Below, one piece after another: positions 43,384-55,099 of a stretch of 64,000 nt of DNA. The notes beneath the pieces were generated by a model. The model worked only from the letters and a program-made list of their open reading frames with translations. It was not told where the DNA came from and searched no databases. This DNA is from Mermis nigrescens (lineage: Eukaryota > Nematoda > Enoplea > Mermithida > Mermithidae), in contig JAVLUZ010000814.1 of the NCBI GenBank assembly GCA_036768485.1, forward strand, positions 119,736-183,735. The letters are read 5' to 3'. Each line of letters opens with the position of its first letter. The stretch's first letter is position 1. The translations under genes were made by a program, and so were the position numbers.

Positions 43384-44850
43384 CAATCTTCAACTTTTTA
43401 ATTTGGCATTTAATAATAAGTTACTCAGGGACCTTTTAGTAAATTTTTCAGCTCCTTTCTGGCTTCTCAGCTGGGATCAGTCAAGACATCAGCAGCCAAC
43501 AGGCCATTTCTGACTAGAGGTTAAGCATTGCTGCATCATTCTGTGTGCCATTATCAGCAGCGTCGTGCTGATTTATCTAGGTGGTGAATCACTAGGCAAG
43601 CCAGTCTGCACTTTAAAAGCCATTTGGCATCTTCCCCTGTGTGGGCAGGATCTGGCATTTCAGTGACTGAGGAGGGTTTTCTTGTGGCCCTCCAGCATTC
43701 CCCAGCTCTGGAACTGATGGCTGTTCTGTGGCTGAAATTATATTCTCAGTCTAGCCATTATTTATTCTAGGTCCTCTCAGCTGTTTTCATTATTGATGCT
43801 ACTCTTTGATTTGCTCCACTGATTTGCAAAATGGGATTTTTAATCAGGTCAAACAATTAGTGCAATCAGAGTGAGTGAGAATGAGACGTTGTGGGCCGCA
43901 GGAATGAATCCCTTTGGTCAGCTGGACAGTCCCATGCCTTGGACACTTTGGTAGCAAGTGCCAATTCCTTGATACTGACAGATCTTTATTCTAGGAGCTT
44001 TAGTCTGGACACTGCAGACCTTTGAAGCTGGTCCCCTCAGCCTAATATTGCTGCTTCCATGTGGTGATCTCTGCTTGCTTCCCTTTATTTTGGTTTCTTT
44101 TTTGATTATGGTGACCTTGAAGGTCAGTTATTTACTTTCTCAAACAAGTTGTTCTTCTTCATTTTCAATTAATTGCCTGATTCAGTGTTTGGTTCCCTAA
44201 CATGGCAACGCTGAACTATGAAAACAACAATAAGGCTCTATGCTGATCAATCATCTCTAAAGATTAAATAATAGTTTTGATCAATTTTTAGGCTTGAGAC
44301 ATAAATTATGATTTTCGGATGGAAAAGACTATCATACGGAATTTACCTATCAGTCCACTAGATGGGTGGAAGTCACCGACGAAGGGATGGCCGACCAAAC
44401 CCTTGGTATATCCAAAACCACTGGGTTGGTTTTCTAGATTTTATTCAATAGATAACACGGCCTATAGCCGGGAAAACAAATCCAGCAAAGAAAAATGACT
44501 ATGTACAGTCGAGAATAACCGGCCAACGAAAAACCGAACAAGCCAAAAAACTAATACGACCTTTTGCAATTGGCCTCAAGGACCATTACAGTAAATTAAC
44601 AACGGTCAATTTAACATAATGCTGAAATGACTTTTATCTCAGATCAGACATTCTCGATTCACGTAAGCGGTATGCATTAAACAATTACTATTATCATACA
44701 CTTAGCTCTACGATACCGGACAAGTATCTAAATGTTTTTTATTATTGAAAATTTGGAAATAATGGGAAGACCGAAGGCATAGCCCACAGTGCACTATCAT
44801 AGATAGCTACTAGTATTGGCTATGTTATGGCTATTGCGAACTGCTAAGGC
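43384..44850. other. Segment of different composition, no gene recognised
   Basis: From about 43400 to 44250 the sequence has more balanced G/C content, many CTG/CAG-rich words and no GGCGC hairpins or MITE ends, unlike the neighbouring introns. No open frame with recognisable domains was seen. From 44250 to 44850 it returns to low-copy AT-rich sequence. Confidence 0.4.
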
Positions 44851-45089
44851 AGGTTCACCTAAACGTGTAACTCTCGCGAGTTACGCTCCCCCGTATAGAA
44901 AAATTAGTAACGGGGGTAGAATTTTCGGGGGGTACCATCAACGGCAATAGCGTCGGCGACGCTCTACAACTCGGCTCTCTGGCGTCCGCAACGCCTCTAC
45001 TCTGGCGTCCGCAGCACCTCTTCCTGGCCGAACGTGAAAAACGAAAATAAAAAGAACGAAAAAAAATAACAAATATCGATAATCGGTCA

Positions 45090-46103
<1,014 letters not shown>

Positions 46104-46122
<19 letters not shown>

Positions 46123-46275
46123 CTGGATCTGATCTTTTTATCCAGATTCAGATCCAGATCCAGATCATCTGGATCTGGATCTGGTTATTTTCTGATCTGG
46201 TTATCTGATCTGGATCTGGATCTGCCAGAAAATCAGAACCCGATCTTTATCTGGATCTGGATCTGTTTAGTCAAC
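46104..46275 (+). mobile_element. Family G element with (GATCTG)n interior (G1)
   Basis: Starts TAGTGATGTAAAAGATC, then runs of GATCTGGATCTG and its complement CAGATCCAGATC. The first 17 bases are the complement of the right end of G2. The right end is indistinct. Confidence 0.7.
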
Positions 46276-46375
46276 TTATATCTAATTAAACAGATCAGAA
46301 AGTTATTTTTGCACGATGGTATTCTTCCTGTTTTACGATTTACTCTAGGTAGGTTATCTAATTAGTTGTAGCCTT

Positions 46376-46760
46376 ACATGCACGGATTGTGTGACAACAG
46401 CCTCACTAGTCCCAACAGCCCCACCGTCCCAACAGCCCCACCATCCCAACAGCCCCACCATCCCAACAGCCCCACCAAAATCCCAACAGTCTCACCCGTC
46501 CCAACAGCCCCACCAGTCCCAACAGCCCCACCGTCCCAACAGCCCCACCAATAATCCCAATAGCCACACCAATCCAAACAGCCTCACCGATCCCAACAGC
46601 CCTACCAATCCCAACAGCCCTACCAATCCCAACAGTCCTACCGTTCCAACAGCTCAACCGTCTTAACAACCCCACCAATAATCCAAACAGCCCCACCAGT
46701 CCCAAGAGCCCCATCGATTCCCAGCAGTTCCACCGTTCCAGCAGTCCTATCTTTCCAACC
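46376..46760 (+). repeat. 17-bp minisatellite array (H3)
   Basis: CCCAACAGCCCCACC-type 17-18-bp monomers, the complement of the H1/H2 arrays, for nearly 400 bp. ORFs on both strands (46374-46714) read as Pro/Ser/Gln or Gly/Leu/Val repeats and are not genes. Confidence 0.88.
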
Positions 46761-46865
46761 GTCGAACTGTCCTAAGCACACGAGTTTAACCCCCTAAACC
46801 CGAAATTCTGGAAATCCCCCAAATTATGTTTGACCCCAGAATTCTATTTTTAGCACATTTCTCGG

Positions 46866-47127
46866 TCACTTTAATCCACCAGACCCACAAAATTTGTTCG
46901 CTGTTATAATCATAGATGTACAGAACGACCGGTCTGGAGAACAAGTTTTGAGCCAAAAATTGACCTCAAAACTGGTATGAATGTTAAAATAGCATAACAA
47001 CTGCGCTAATCCACATTTTCTGGCTATTTTAAAGCAGATTAGCGTGAAAGTTTTGATTTTCATTTAATTTTAACACTTGACTTTCCTTTTTTTCACTAGA
47101 ACATTTTTCATTTTTTCTGGCATTGTA
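46866..47127. other. Unclassified sequence
   Basis: Low-copy AT-rich sequence between two family H pieces. A 65-codon reverse ORF (46866-47063) has no recognisable domain. Confidence 0.4.
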
Positions 47128-47560
47128 GAGTAGACCATAATGAGCAGGGATCCAATCTTGCGAGATGACTCGAATGAGGCAAAATCCTGGATTGTGCACA
47201 AATGCTGAAGCTTCAATTCTGACAGGTCTACCAGTTTCATAGGTAGACTTCTTCTGAAAATGTAAACTTGCACACTCGTTTATGGTCTTGATGAAATATA
47301 CGAATTTGGGAAATGGTCAAAAAATATCTTTCATAAAAAATTAATATTGCCCGATTTTATTGAATCGTATAATAGCGATTGCAGTAATGGTGAGGCTGCT
47401 GGGATTACTGGTGGGGCTGTTGGGACGGTGGGGCTATTGGAACGATGGGGATGTTGGGATTGGTGGGTCTGTTGGGATTGGTGGGGCTGTTGGGATTATT
47501 GGTGGGGCTGTTGGAACGGTGGGGCTGTTGGGACTGGTGGGGCTGTTGAGACATTACCCA
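47128..47560 (-). repeat. Family H element, copy H2, with 17-bp minisatellite
   Basis: Positions 47128-47350 match H1 4616-4840; the array of GGTGGGGCTGTTGGGAC-type monomers runs from about 47390 to 47545 and ends TTGAGACATTACCCA as in H1. Confidence 0.78.
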
Positions 47561-47561
47561 T

Positions 47562-47968
47562 GCACGCGGGGCTGAGGGAGGGGTCTGCTGAGGGTTTTGA
47601 CCCCCCAGATCTGTGCTGACCCCCCAGAATGGCCAAAAAGTGCCGCTGACCCCCCATAAATTTTTTTGTTTCAGAAAAATTTTTGAAGCTCTGCAGAAAA
47701 GTAATTTAAATGATAAAAATGTATTGAAGGTTGTTTTTTCACATAAATTATCATCAGAATTGACCTTTGAGAGACTTTTTTGCCTAAAAGTTGGAAAATT
47801 TTTAATTTTTTCGAAACATTTTTGTTAAAAAAGTGTTTCAATGGATGCGCGACGTCGAGAAACGTCTAAAATTAATGTTTTTAGTGCCCATGGGCCATTT
47901 TTATCGTTTTTTTATGTTTGAGAAAAAAACTTGATTTTGACCCCCCCAGAATTTCTACGCTGTATATG
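47562..47968 (+). mobile_element. Family C MITE, copy C6
   Basis: CGCGGGGCTGAGGGAGGGG, repeated TGACCCCCCAGA, GATGCGCGACGTCGAGAAACG and GACCCCCCCAGAATTTC, ending CTGTATATGTATAG. It lacks the hairpin of other C copies. It follows the H2 end directly. Confidence 0.65.
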
Positions 47969-48520
47969 TATAGTTTCAATTGGTGCACCTGTCATTTTTC
48001 ATGAATTTTGACAGCGTTTTTCTTTGTTGAATTGAAATTAAGCAGGTTTCTTCATAGTATTGCATTTTGTGTTGTTAGGTAATGTATCGTTTGTGTTTTT
48101 TGACAGTGATATCCCTCTGAAATAATACACATTTTCTTTCTTACAAGCGATCAAAAGGAGCATTTGTTTCTCCTGTTTAAGCACAATGTTGCCAAATTCC
48201 AGACATCTCACGTTTCTGTGAATATTTAATGCCGTTCTGTTTATAAAATTGTCAATTAAAGCCGTTGTAATAATTTTTACATTTTTCATGCCTCAATTTC
48301 AAGCCCATTGGTGAAAGTCTAAACTTGTGAGTCTTTCCTTTTTAGACAATTTTTACTGATATCATTTTTATGTAAAAGCTCTAAAATGCAAATTTTCCTC
48401 GGCTCTGCCCCCAGACCTCTCTGGGGGGCTGTTATATTAGTCCTGCCATCAAAGATCCCCCAATCCATGTGGGCTTGGGCGCTTTACGCCCTCCTTTTTT
48501 GCAATACAAATTGCTGCACA
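47969..48520. other. Unclassified sequence
   Basis: Low-copy sequence; no gene. Near 48395-48520 TTCCTCGGCTCTGCCC and CTTGGGCGCTTTACGCC resemble a worn hairpin-bearing element. Confidence 0.4.
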
Positions 48521-48713
48521 AAAAATATTTTTATCTGGATCTGGATCTGTATCTGGATCTTTTTAAATTTTGATCTGGCAAAACGATCTGGATCTGGATC
48601 TGGTTATTTTCTGATCTGGTTATCTGATCTGGATCTGGATCTGCTAGAAAATCTGAACCCGATCTTTATCTGGATCTGGATCTGGGTAAAAATCTGGATC
48701 TTTTACATCACTA
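48521..48713 (-). mobile_element. Family G element with (GATCTG)n interior (G2)
   Basis: (GGATCT)n runs and the right end GATCTTTTACATCACTA, the exact complement of the G1 start. The middle GATCTGGTTATTTTCTGATC is shared with G1. Confidence 0.75.
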
Positions 48714-48935
48714 GATGGGGGATCTCCCCATTCAAAGTCAGTCGTTCCCCAGCCCCCTAAAACCAGAACATTTTTGAACCCCTCTCCGATTTTCTGGAAA
48801 AATCAAAATTTTTGGCCGTTTTCAGGTGTTTTTGTGTTTTTTGGTCAACAAGTGGTGGTCATTAACCACCCCATCACAAAAATGGTCGGTGACCCGACCC
48901 CCAGACAAAACATCGAGCCGTTACACGTATAGGCA
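48714..48935 (+). mobile_element. Family D MITE, copy D8
   Basis: GATGGGGGATCTCCCCATTC, AAAGTCAGTCGTTCCCC, TTTTCAGGTGTTTTTG, AAAAATGGTCGGTGACCC and CCGTTACACGTAT follow D6. It directly follows G2. Confidence 0.7.
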
Positions 48936-49242
48936 TAGATGCACATCATGGCGGATTTCGGGGTCAGCTGGTCTGGTGATATCGACTACTCAAGTTTTTA
49001 GGCCAAAATGAAGTTCAAAACAGGTTTAAATGCTAAATTAGCTCAAAAACTATATTAAAACAATTTTTGGTTTATTCCAAGCACTTTTGAAGACGATTTT
49101 GATTTTCAACCGTTTCGGCCTTCATTTCCGCCTCATTTTGTTAAAAAAATTTCCCATTTTTCCGATCTGAAAGGTCTATACCCCAAAACCTCGCGTGCAC
49201 GTCTTGTATCAGGTAATCAACAGCCCGTAGAACAGATGTGGG

Positions 49243-49506
49243 CATACGTGGGCAGCAAGAAAATTCTGGGGGGGGGGGGTGCAAGATTTTTTGAAGGTCG
49301 AAAAATGGCCTAAAAATGGTGGTATGGCGATAAAAACACCATTTTTCGACGTTTCTCATCAAGCACTACCCATTGGCATCAAAAAATTGCGAAAAAAACG
49401 AAAAAATTTTTCAAAAATTGAATCCTGGGGGGTATTTTGATTTCTGGGGGAGGGTATCTTGGTTTCTGGGTGGGTGCATCCCCCAAACCCCCCACGCCCA
49501 GGTGTG
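49243..49506 (-). mobile_element. Family W MITE, copy W4, with perfect 8-bp duplication
   Basis: CATACGTGGGCAGCAAG to CCACGCCCAGGTGTG. Perfect flanks GATGTGGG at 49235-49242 and 49507-49514. The interior matches W1-W3 in reverse. ORFs 49141-49585 are shadows. Sequence 48936-49234 shows nothing recognisable. Confidence 0.93.
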
Positions 49507-49514
49507 GATGTGGG

Positions 49515-51373
49515 TATGGCTGATTCGGGAGGCAGCTCAGTCTCGTCCTCAGACCCTCAAAAATTTTCAATTTCAATCAGCTTAGAAAGCCCTTGAGAAA
49601 TTCGAACTTTAAAATAACATAAGAACTTTTTAAATCACGATCTTAGTTGATTTAAAGCTTTTTTTCGTTGAGAAAAATATTTTTTATTTGCTTTTAGCCG
49701 TGAACTTGCATTGTTTTTACCATTAAATCGTTGCTACAAGAGGTGAAGAGACCACCATGCTTTTTAAATTGAATAATGTTATAAATATTATGCTAATATT
49801 ACCATTCGCTGCTCAAGAGCTCGAAATTCTGGTGGCCAGATGTGCACTCCAAAAGCCAAAAGAGAAGGTGAGGTTGAGGAGCAAGAATTTTGCATAGCTG
49901 TCGATGCGATCCTCTGTGTCATCCTAGGTTAAAACATTCGCTGTCGGCAACTTTTATCTTACTTTTGAAGTGTGATTTAAAAGACAATTCCCAAATTTCT
50001 GGTAAAACTGATAATATTAAGAAAGAAATCCAAGTCATGCCATCGGAACTAAGTTTCGATTGCTTACATAACCAATTTCATGATTCAATACCATGCATGC
50101 CCATTCAGTAGTCACACTTCTATAAGAACTGAGGATTCGTTGCGGTGAAAAAGCATTTTATCGCGCTGATGCAGTATGTGTTCAAATTTTGATGAAATTC
50201 CAAAAAAAAATTAATCGGTTATTGACTTAATAATCCTGTCAATTCTGGTGCCCAATGCACGAATGAAAAATAAAAGTTTTCAAATCTCAGGACATGGAAA
50301 TTTAATTTTGAACTGACTCAAGAGTCCGACCCACGTTTAGATTCACAATCCTGCAGGGAATTTCTGCATCACAAACAGTTTTAGTCGTCATGATCTTTCA
50401 GATAAAGAATGTTTTTTCACTGATAGCTACTCTGGCTTAATTGAACTGATTCAGCATAGGTACGTTTGGATTTTGAATATTACGAATTCGCCAATGGCCT
50501 CTACACTGCTACTTAACAATAAGAACAATTCAAAAAGTTCATATCTGCGTTTTGACTTACGCAAAAAATTAAGAAATTAATAAAATTCGAATGACAATTC
50601 TGATGTATTTTGTACCTTCTACGACATGATCCGTACAGAAGGAAAGTCAAAAGTCATTGATCGAGATTAAGACGCGAAGAGATGATGAGATGATAATTCA
50701 ATTGATTGCAGTCATGGGACAAACGTGATTAAACATCAGGAGCGAAGAGATGGAGTAGTTTCCGTAACAAAAAATGAATGCTATTCTTTATTTGTAAATC
50801 TGCATTGATCGATTGCAAAAACAAAAGATGATCTAATGAATCGGAAAACTCAATTCGTGTTTTTTAAAACTTTGTTGAATTAAGAAGGAAGCACGTAGGA
50901 TTAAGTTGAAAAATCTGCACATCAGTTTTAAATGCTCTTTAAGGGAGCTACGCGAATTTTTGAACGCTAATCAACGATTAAACAAAACTGGGACTATTCA
51001 CAAATAATCAAATTTACGTTTAACAAAGAAATCAAAATGAAAGCGATTGAATGCACATAAATATTCAATGTTTCATTATCTTATGAATTAGCATGCAATC
51101 ATTTGAGTTGTTGTTTATGCAGACTTTTGGCTCCTAAGCATTCACGCGTTCTTACATATTTGTTCATTCATTTGTACCATATCTTCGTCGTATGAATGGC
51201 AAAAGCATATCATAAAATATGTAAGCTAATAATAACAGTTCCATGGAAATTAACTAATTATCCGAGTAAACTGATCCGTGTAAAACTGGCTGCATTGTCA
51301 AATGATCCGTCTTTTCATATTAAATGAGCATTCGTATCACTTGCGCGACGTTGTCGAGGCAGATAATATAGTC
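49515..51373. other. Long low-copy stretch, no gene recognised
   Basis: AT-rich sequence almost free of the MITE families that fill the rest of the window. A 73-codon ORF (49890-50111) has no domain. CCAAAAGAGAAGGTGAGG near 49870 has the look of a splice donor, but I could not connect it to a reading frame. Confidence 0.4.
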
Positions 51374-51510
51374 CGTTTCATTTATTCAAGAGCTTTTTAG
51401 TCAATTCTTTTAAGGGCTACAGTAAGTTAAACAAGACGAATTACTGTACTCCAGCAGATCAGCTCAGTGAGGGCGAGTAGTTAGAATTCTTCCATTTTTA
51501 ATGCACTAAT
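51374..51510 (+). repeat. Interspersed repeat S, copy 2
   Basis: Matches 43251-43383 in order (AAGGGCTACAGTAAG, CAGCAGATCAGCTCAG, TTCCATTTTTAATGCACTAA). Confidence 0.75.
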
Positions 51511-51587
51511 ACGCCCAAGTAAATTTGATTTAGGCATTTAATCAGTGCTGGGACATACTACAGTAAGTGCGCTAAACAAAAAGTTAT

Positions 51588-51656
51588 CGGCTAGAATCGA
51601 ACCCGGGTTGCTTCGACTACAAGCAAGAGGTTTTACCACTGAGCTATGCGGGAGTT
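51588..51656 (-). other. tRNA-derived sequence (tRNA pseudogene or SINE head)
   Basis: On the reverse strand TAGCTCAGTGG fits an RNA polymerase III A box and GGGTTCGATTC fits a B box at the usual spacing. A TTGCTT/AAGCAA stem could be the anticodon arm. The D stem and acceptor stem do not pair well, so a working tRNA is unlikely. No second copy was seen in the window. Confidence 0.5.
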
Positions 51657-51742
51657 CGCGGCGTTTCTTAGCATCTTAGTCGATTGTGTTTAAAGTGTCG
51701 ACTCAGGATATGATGAACGCGCGATTTTTATCAGTAAGTTAA

Positions 51743-53475
51743 TTGATCTGCTGGAAGACGAGAATAAATTATGACGCAAAAATGTTGTTGAAAAACCCGT
51801 CTTTACTACATAGCCCCTTAAAACCAGTAAAATCAGTAGTAGGCCTTGATTTTAATGCATTATACTTGTGGGCTCAATCTAAAGACATGCCTACTGATTA
51901 TTACGACCACTGGATAATTGAGAAAAATAATAAATTTCACAAAATTACCTCTTCTAAGCCTATTTCTGTCGAATACTTAGAATGTGAAAGTGAAAAAATA
52001 GGTCACCATATTCAGCATTTAGGTAACAATAAGGAAAAAACAATAGGCCCCGCCTGCTTATCTGTTGACGGATTTTGCGCTGATACACATACAGTATATG
52101 AATTTTACGGTTGTTATTATCACTGCCATAACTGCTTGGCAGGACAAAGAAACAAGAAAAAGGATCCTGCAGATGCACATGCATGGATTCAGACAAAAGA
52201 AGCCTACATGCGATCACTGGGCTATAATGTAATTAGTATGTGGGAATGCGAATGACACTCTATTAGGAGGGAATATTTGAAAACTGTCCGCAAATTTTAC
52301 TTTAAAGTCTGGATAAATGAAGCAGAAATGACCCAAGCAGTCTTAGATGGGTCGGTTTTTGGCTTTGCAAAAGTAGATATTTCTACTCCTGAAAATTTGA
52401 AACCCTTACTTGCCGATTTTCCACCAATAATAAAACATGCAGAAATTGGCAGGGAGGATATTGGCCCTCGAAAGAGTATGCAGAGAAAAATAGGCTACTT
52501 ACAAAATCTCGACATAATCTGATCAGTAGTTATTTTGGAAAATAAATTCGGCTTTCCACAGAAATGATTAGATTTTTGGTCCAACATGGCCTTGTACTGG
52601 AGAAAGTTTATGAAATTATTCAGTATGATAGATCAGAGCCATTTGAAAAATTTAGGGACACAGTCACCAAGCATAGACAAGAAGGTGATGAGGACCCTGA
52701 ACTGGCCATGATCGCCGATACTTTCAAACTATTGGGCAACACTGGATATGGCAAAACACTAACTAACAAGGAACAGCACGTAGATGTGTTTTATGCTGAT
52801 TACGAAAAAGCAGCTGAAGCAAGTCTTAGCCCATATATTAAGAAAGTTAAATTCATAACAACGAACTGTTATGAAGTGCATATGTTCAAGAAAGAAATTG
52901 TTTTAGATTTGCCTATAATAATCGGTCTATCAGTCTATAATTGGGCAAAAATCCGAATGTTGGAGTTCTTTTATGATGTGCTGTTGAAATATTTTGACAT
53001 TTCGGATTATCAGTGTATGCAGATAGACACTGACAGCATATACTTGGCACTATCTAACGAAAATTTGTTGGATTTAGTGAAGCCTGAACTCAGGGAAGAG
53101 TTTGCAGAGATACATAAAAAATGGTTTGTTACATCAAAAGCCACTAAACGAACTCCTGGTCTGCTGAAAGAGGAGTTTAAAGGAACAGCCATGTGCTGTT
53201 TAGCTGCAAAAACGTACATTGCTGTTGACGACTTGACAGGAAATATTAAAGTCAGCAGTAAAGGATTAATGAAAAAAATTAATCGGCTGACCTTCAATCA
53301 GTACACTGGTGTGTTGGATACTCAAACAGCACATGTAGGAAAAAATATTGGATTCAGGATGCAACCTGATAATCAGATGTGGACGTACATTCAAGAGAAA
53401 CAGGGACTGCCGTATCTATACATTATGAGAAAAGTCCTGTCTGACGGCATATATACAGTCCCACTTGACATTTGA
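51743..53475 (+). pseudogene. Family B DNA polymerase, left copy: 5'-truncated and broken
   Basis: Contains palm motif A (GLDFNALYLW), the insert with VYEFYGCYYHCHNC and LGYNVISMWECE, motif B (LGNTGYGK), motif C (DTDS) and the KTY motif, then a stop at 53473-53475. It lacks the whole exonuclease and N-terminal region found in the right copy. Lesions: an in-frame TGA at about 52253, where the right copy has no stop, and a frame change near 52470 involving loss of four bases and a shorter A-run. It is the left arm of the inverted repeat from 51814. The family is the protein-primed DNA_pol_B_2 type found in Polinton/Maverick-like elements, adintovirus-like sequences and linear plasmids. Confidence 0.88.
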
Positions 53476-53810
53476 ACACACATCAATATAAAGAAGGAAT
53501 TTTCAGGATTTTTTTGCTCTTTCATGGCAATAGGGCGCCTAATATCCCTCTGAACCGGGCATGTGGTTAGGAGTTCTAGAGCCATGGTTAAATAGATATA
53601 AAGTGAAAATGACCTACCATTGTGTCAACCTCCTCGTGGTGTAGGTCAGACATTGACTAATGGGCACAAAAATTTTTAAAATGTGTATCAAAGTTTGTAA
53701 AGTTTGGAACATTCTTTGTAAAATTTGGAACATTCTTTGTAAAGTTTGGAACCTAATCTATATGTTATAACATAGCAAGTTTGTAAAGTTTGGAACGTTT
53801 TTTGTAAAGT
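51814..53810 (+). repeat. Left arm of a 2-kb inverted repeat
   Basis: Pairs with 55100-57099. The arms match from CCCCTTAAAACCAG (51814; complement ending at 57099) to TTTTTTGTAAAGT (ending 53810; complement starting 55100). Differences are scattered single bases and small indels, by eye 1-2%. The spacer is 53811-55099. The inner end of each arm holds 21-bp TTTGTAAAGTTTGGAACATTC repeats around the palindrome TATGTTATAACATA. Confidence 0.92.
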
Positions 53811-53845
53811 TTGGAGCATAGTTTGTAAAATTTGGAACATAGTTT
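53688..53845. repeat. TTTGTAAAGTTTGGAAC 21-bp repeats, left
   Basis: Six or more near-copies of TTTGTAAAGTTTGGAACATTC, interrupted by CTATATGTTATAACATAGC. The mirror array lies at 55100-55222. It straddles the inner border of the inverted repeat; the last two monomers here (TTTGGAGCATAG, AATTTGGAAC) have no partner in the right arm. Confidence 0.85.
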
Positions 53846-55099
53846 TGTAGATAGTGTATCTACACGTGCCGTTTACACTTATGGCCATTACGCATCTTAG
53901 TGCGTTTAGTATGACCATCCGGTCTTTTAGTTCCACTTTGGCGATCCAGCCATGTGTTCCGATTACTTTACAGTCGGATAGTTGTCGACATTTGGACATG
54001 CGGAGGCATCCCGACCACGCAGTGTCATTTGGTTGGACTCTTGTCACTACGTGTTGCGAGAAATACGAAGATGCGACTTTTTACTGTGGAACCCCTACAA
54101 GTCCCCTATCATTTCTTTACAATTAAAACGTAGGCGACATGACCGCTATTCACTTTGAGCCTGTGCAGAGACCCGAAAATCCATGCGCAAGTAGCGCCAA
54201 TTTCTTATAAATAACATTTCTTTCTATTTCTCTTCTCATATTACTGTAGGCCTCCCTCCAATCATTATTAGTTCGGCTGTTGTGGCAAGAATTGCCTTTT
54301 TATTTTCCAGGCGTGTCATTTTCGACTTTATCAGCGCCTAAGTCTGTACATTGGTCTAGTTAGATAAAAGCAAAGAAAACTAACTGTCTAGAGATGCATT
54401 ATATCGCAGGCAGTTAAGGATTGGGAATTGGCCAGTCTCGACTTAAATAATTGCAGGATTCTTTTGGGTAAAACCTTTTATTTATCATTTTGTGCAAAAT
54501 TCATAATTCCTCTTTCGAACCAAAAAATCTATAAAAATTATTACATAATTTTTATAGTAGATGACAGCCCGGAATAGAGCTCTTTGTTGTTGTGTTTTAA
54601 GTACAGAGTGCTACTGGAACCAAAATTCGTAAGTAGTTTCGCCATAGGTAATCTGGCGCGAAACCTTTTCAATTCTTTTCGCGAAAATTATTCTTTTGGT
54701 CTAAAAAGGTCCAAGGACCTAGGGCGAATACCGGGGTTATCTAATTACTCCTGTGTTAGGATCTGCGGTCGGCATCTCCTTCCCATAATCTCCATAAGTA
54801 CCGGACCAGTAACGTCCGTGGAGATCTTAGGTAGTAAGTATTTAGGGTCATTTGGAAAAGTGCAGGTGAATTGCCGCAGTTTCCTATCCAGCGCTAGTTG
54901 TAGCAAAGGTACTTAGGTAAGCCCCAAAGGTACTTGTTGGGGTTTGTTGCTTTGGTAGTTGTTGTGTGTTGGGTATCTTCCCCGACGGCGTGCTGTCGGT
55001 TTAGCTATCTGTACATACTTCAAGTACTTAATCAGCAAACTTGTTTGCGCGCGCTAAGACAACTCCAAGGTAACTAAAGCCCTAAAAGTTACAGTTTGT
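53811..55099. other. Spacer of the inverted repeat
   Basis: Unpaired 1.29 kb. The reverse strand has a moderately open stretch at about 54047-53860 (RVQPNDTAWSGCLRMSKCRQ..) and another at about 54912-54743 (LLQLALDRKLRQF, LLPKISTDVTGPVL). Neither matches a family I can name with confidence. The overlapping forward ORFs 53854-54126 and 54584-54916 are probably shadows. A donor-like or acceptor-like site CTTACCTAAG precedes the second reverse stretch. Confidence 0.45.
54743..54912 (-). other. Possible reverse-strand coding fragment, unrecognised
   Basis: Reads VPLLQLALDRKLRQFTC, then LPKISTDVTGPVLMEIM and RRCRPQILTQE before a stop. The LLQLALD....(F/L)P pattern is reminiscent of short leucine-rich/BC-box-like N-terminal helices, but this is a weak resemblance. 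It lies between the two polymerase copies on the same strand as the longer one, so it could be another gene of the same element. Confidence 0.3.

Noticed and set aside
51588..51656. Functional tRNA gene
   Set aside because: The acceptor and D stems do not pair; only the pol III boxes and one arm are convincing.
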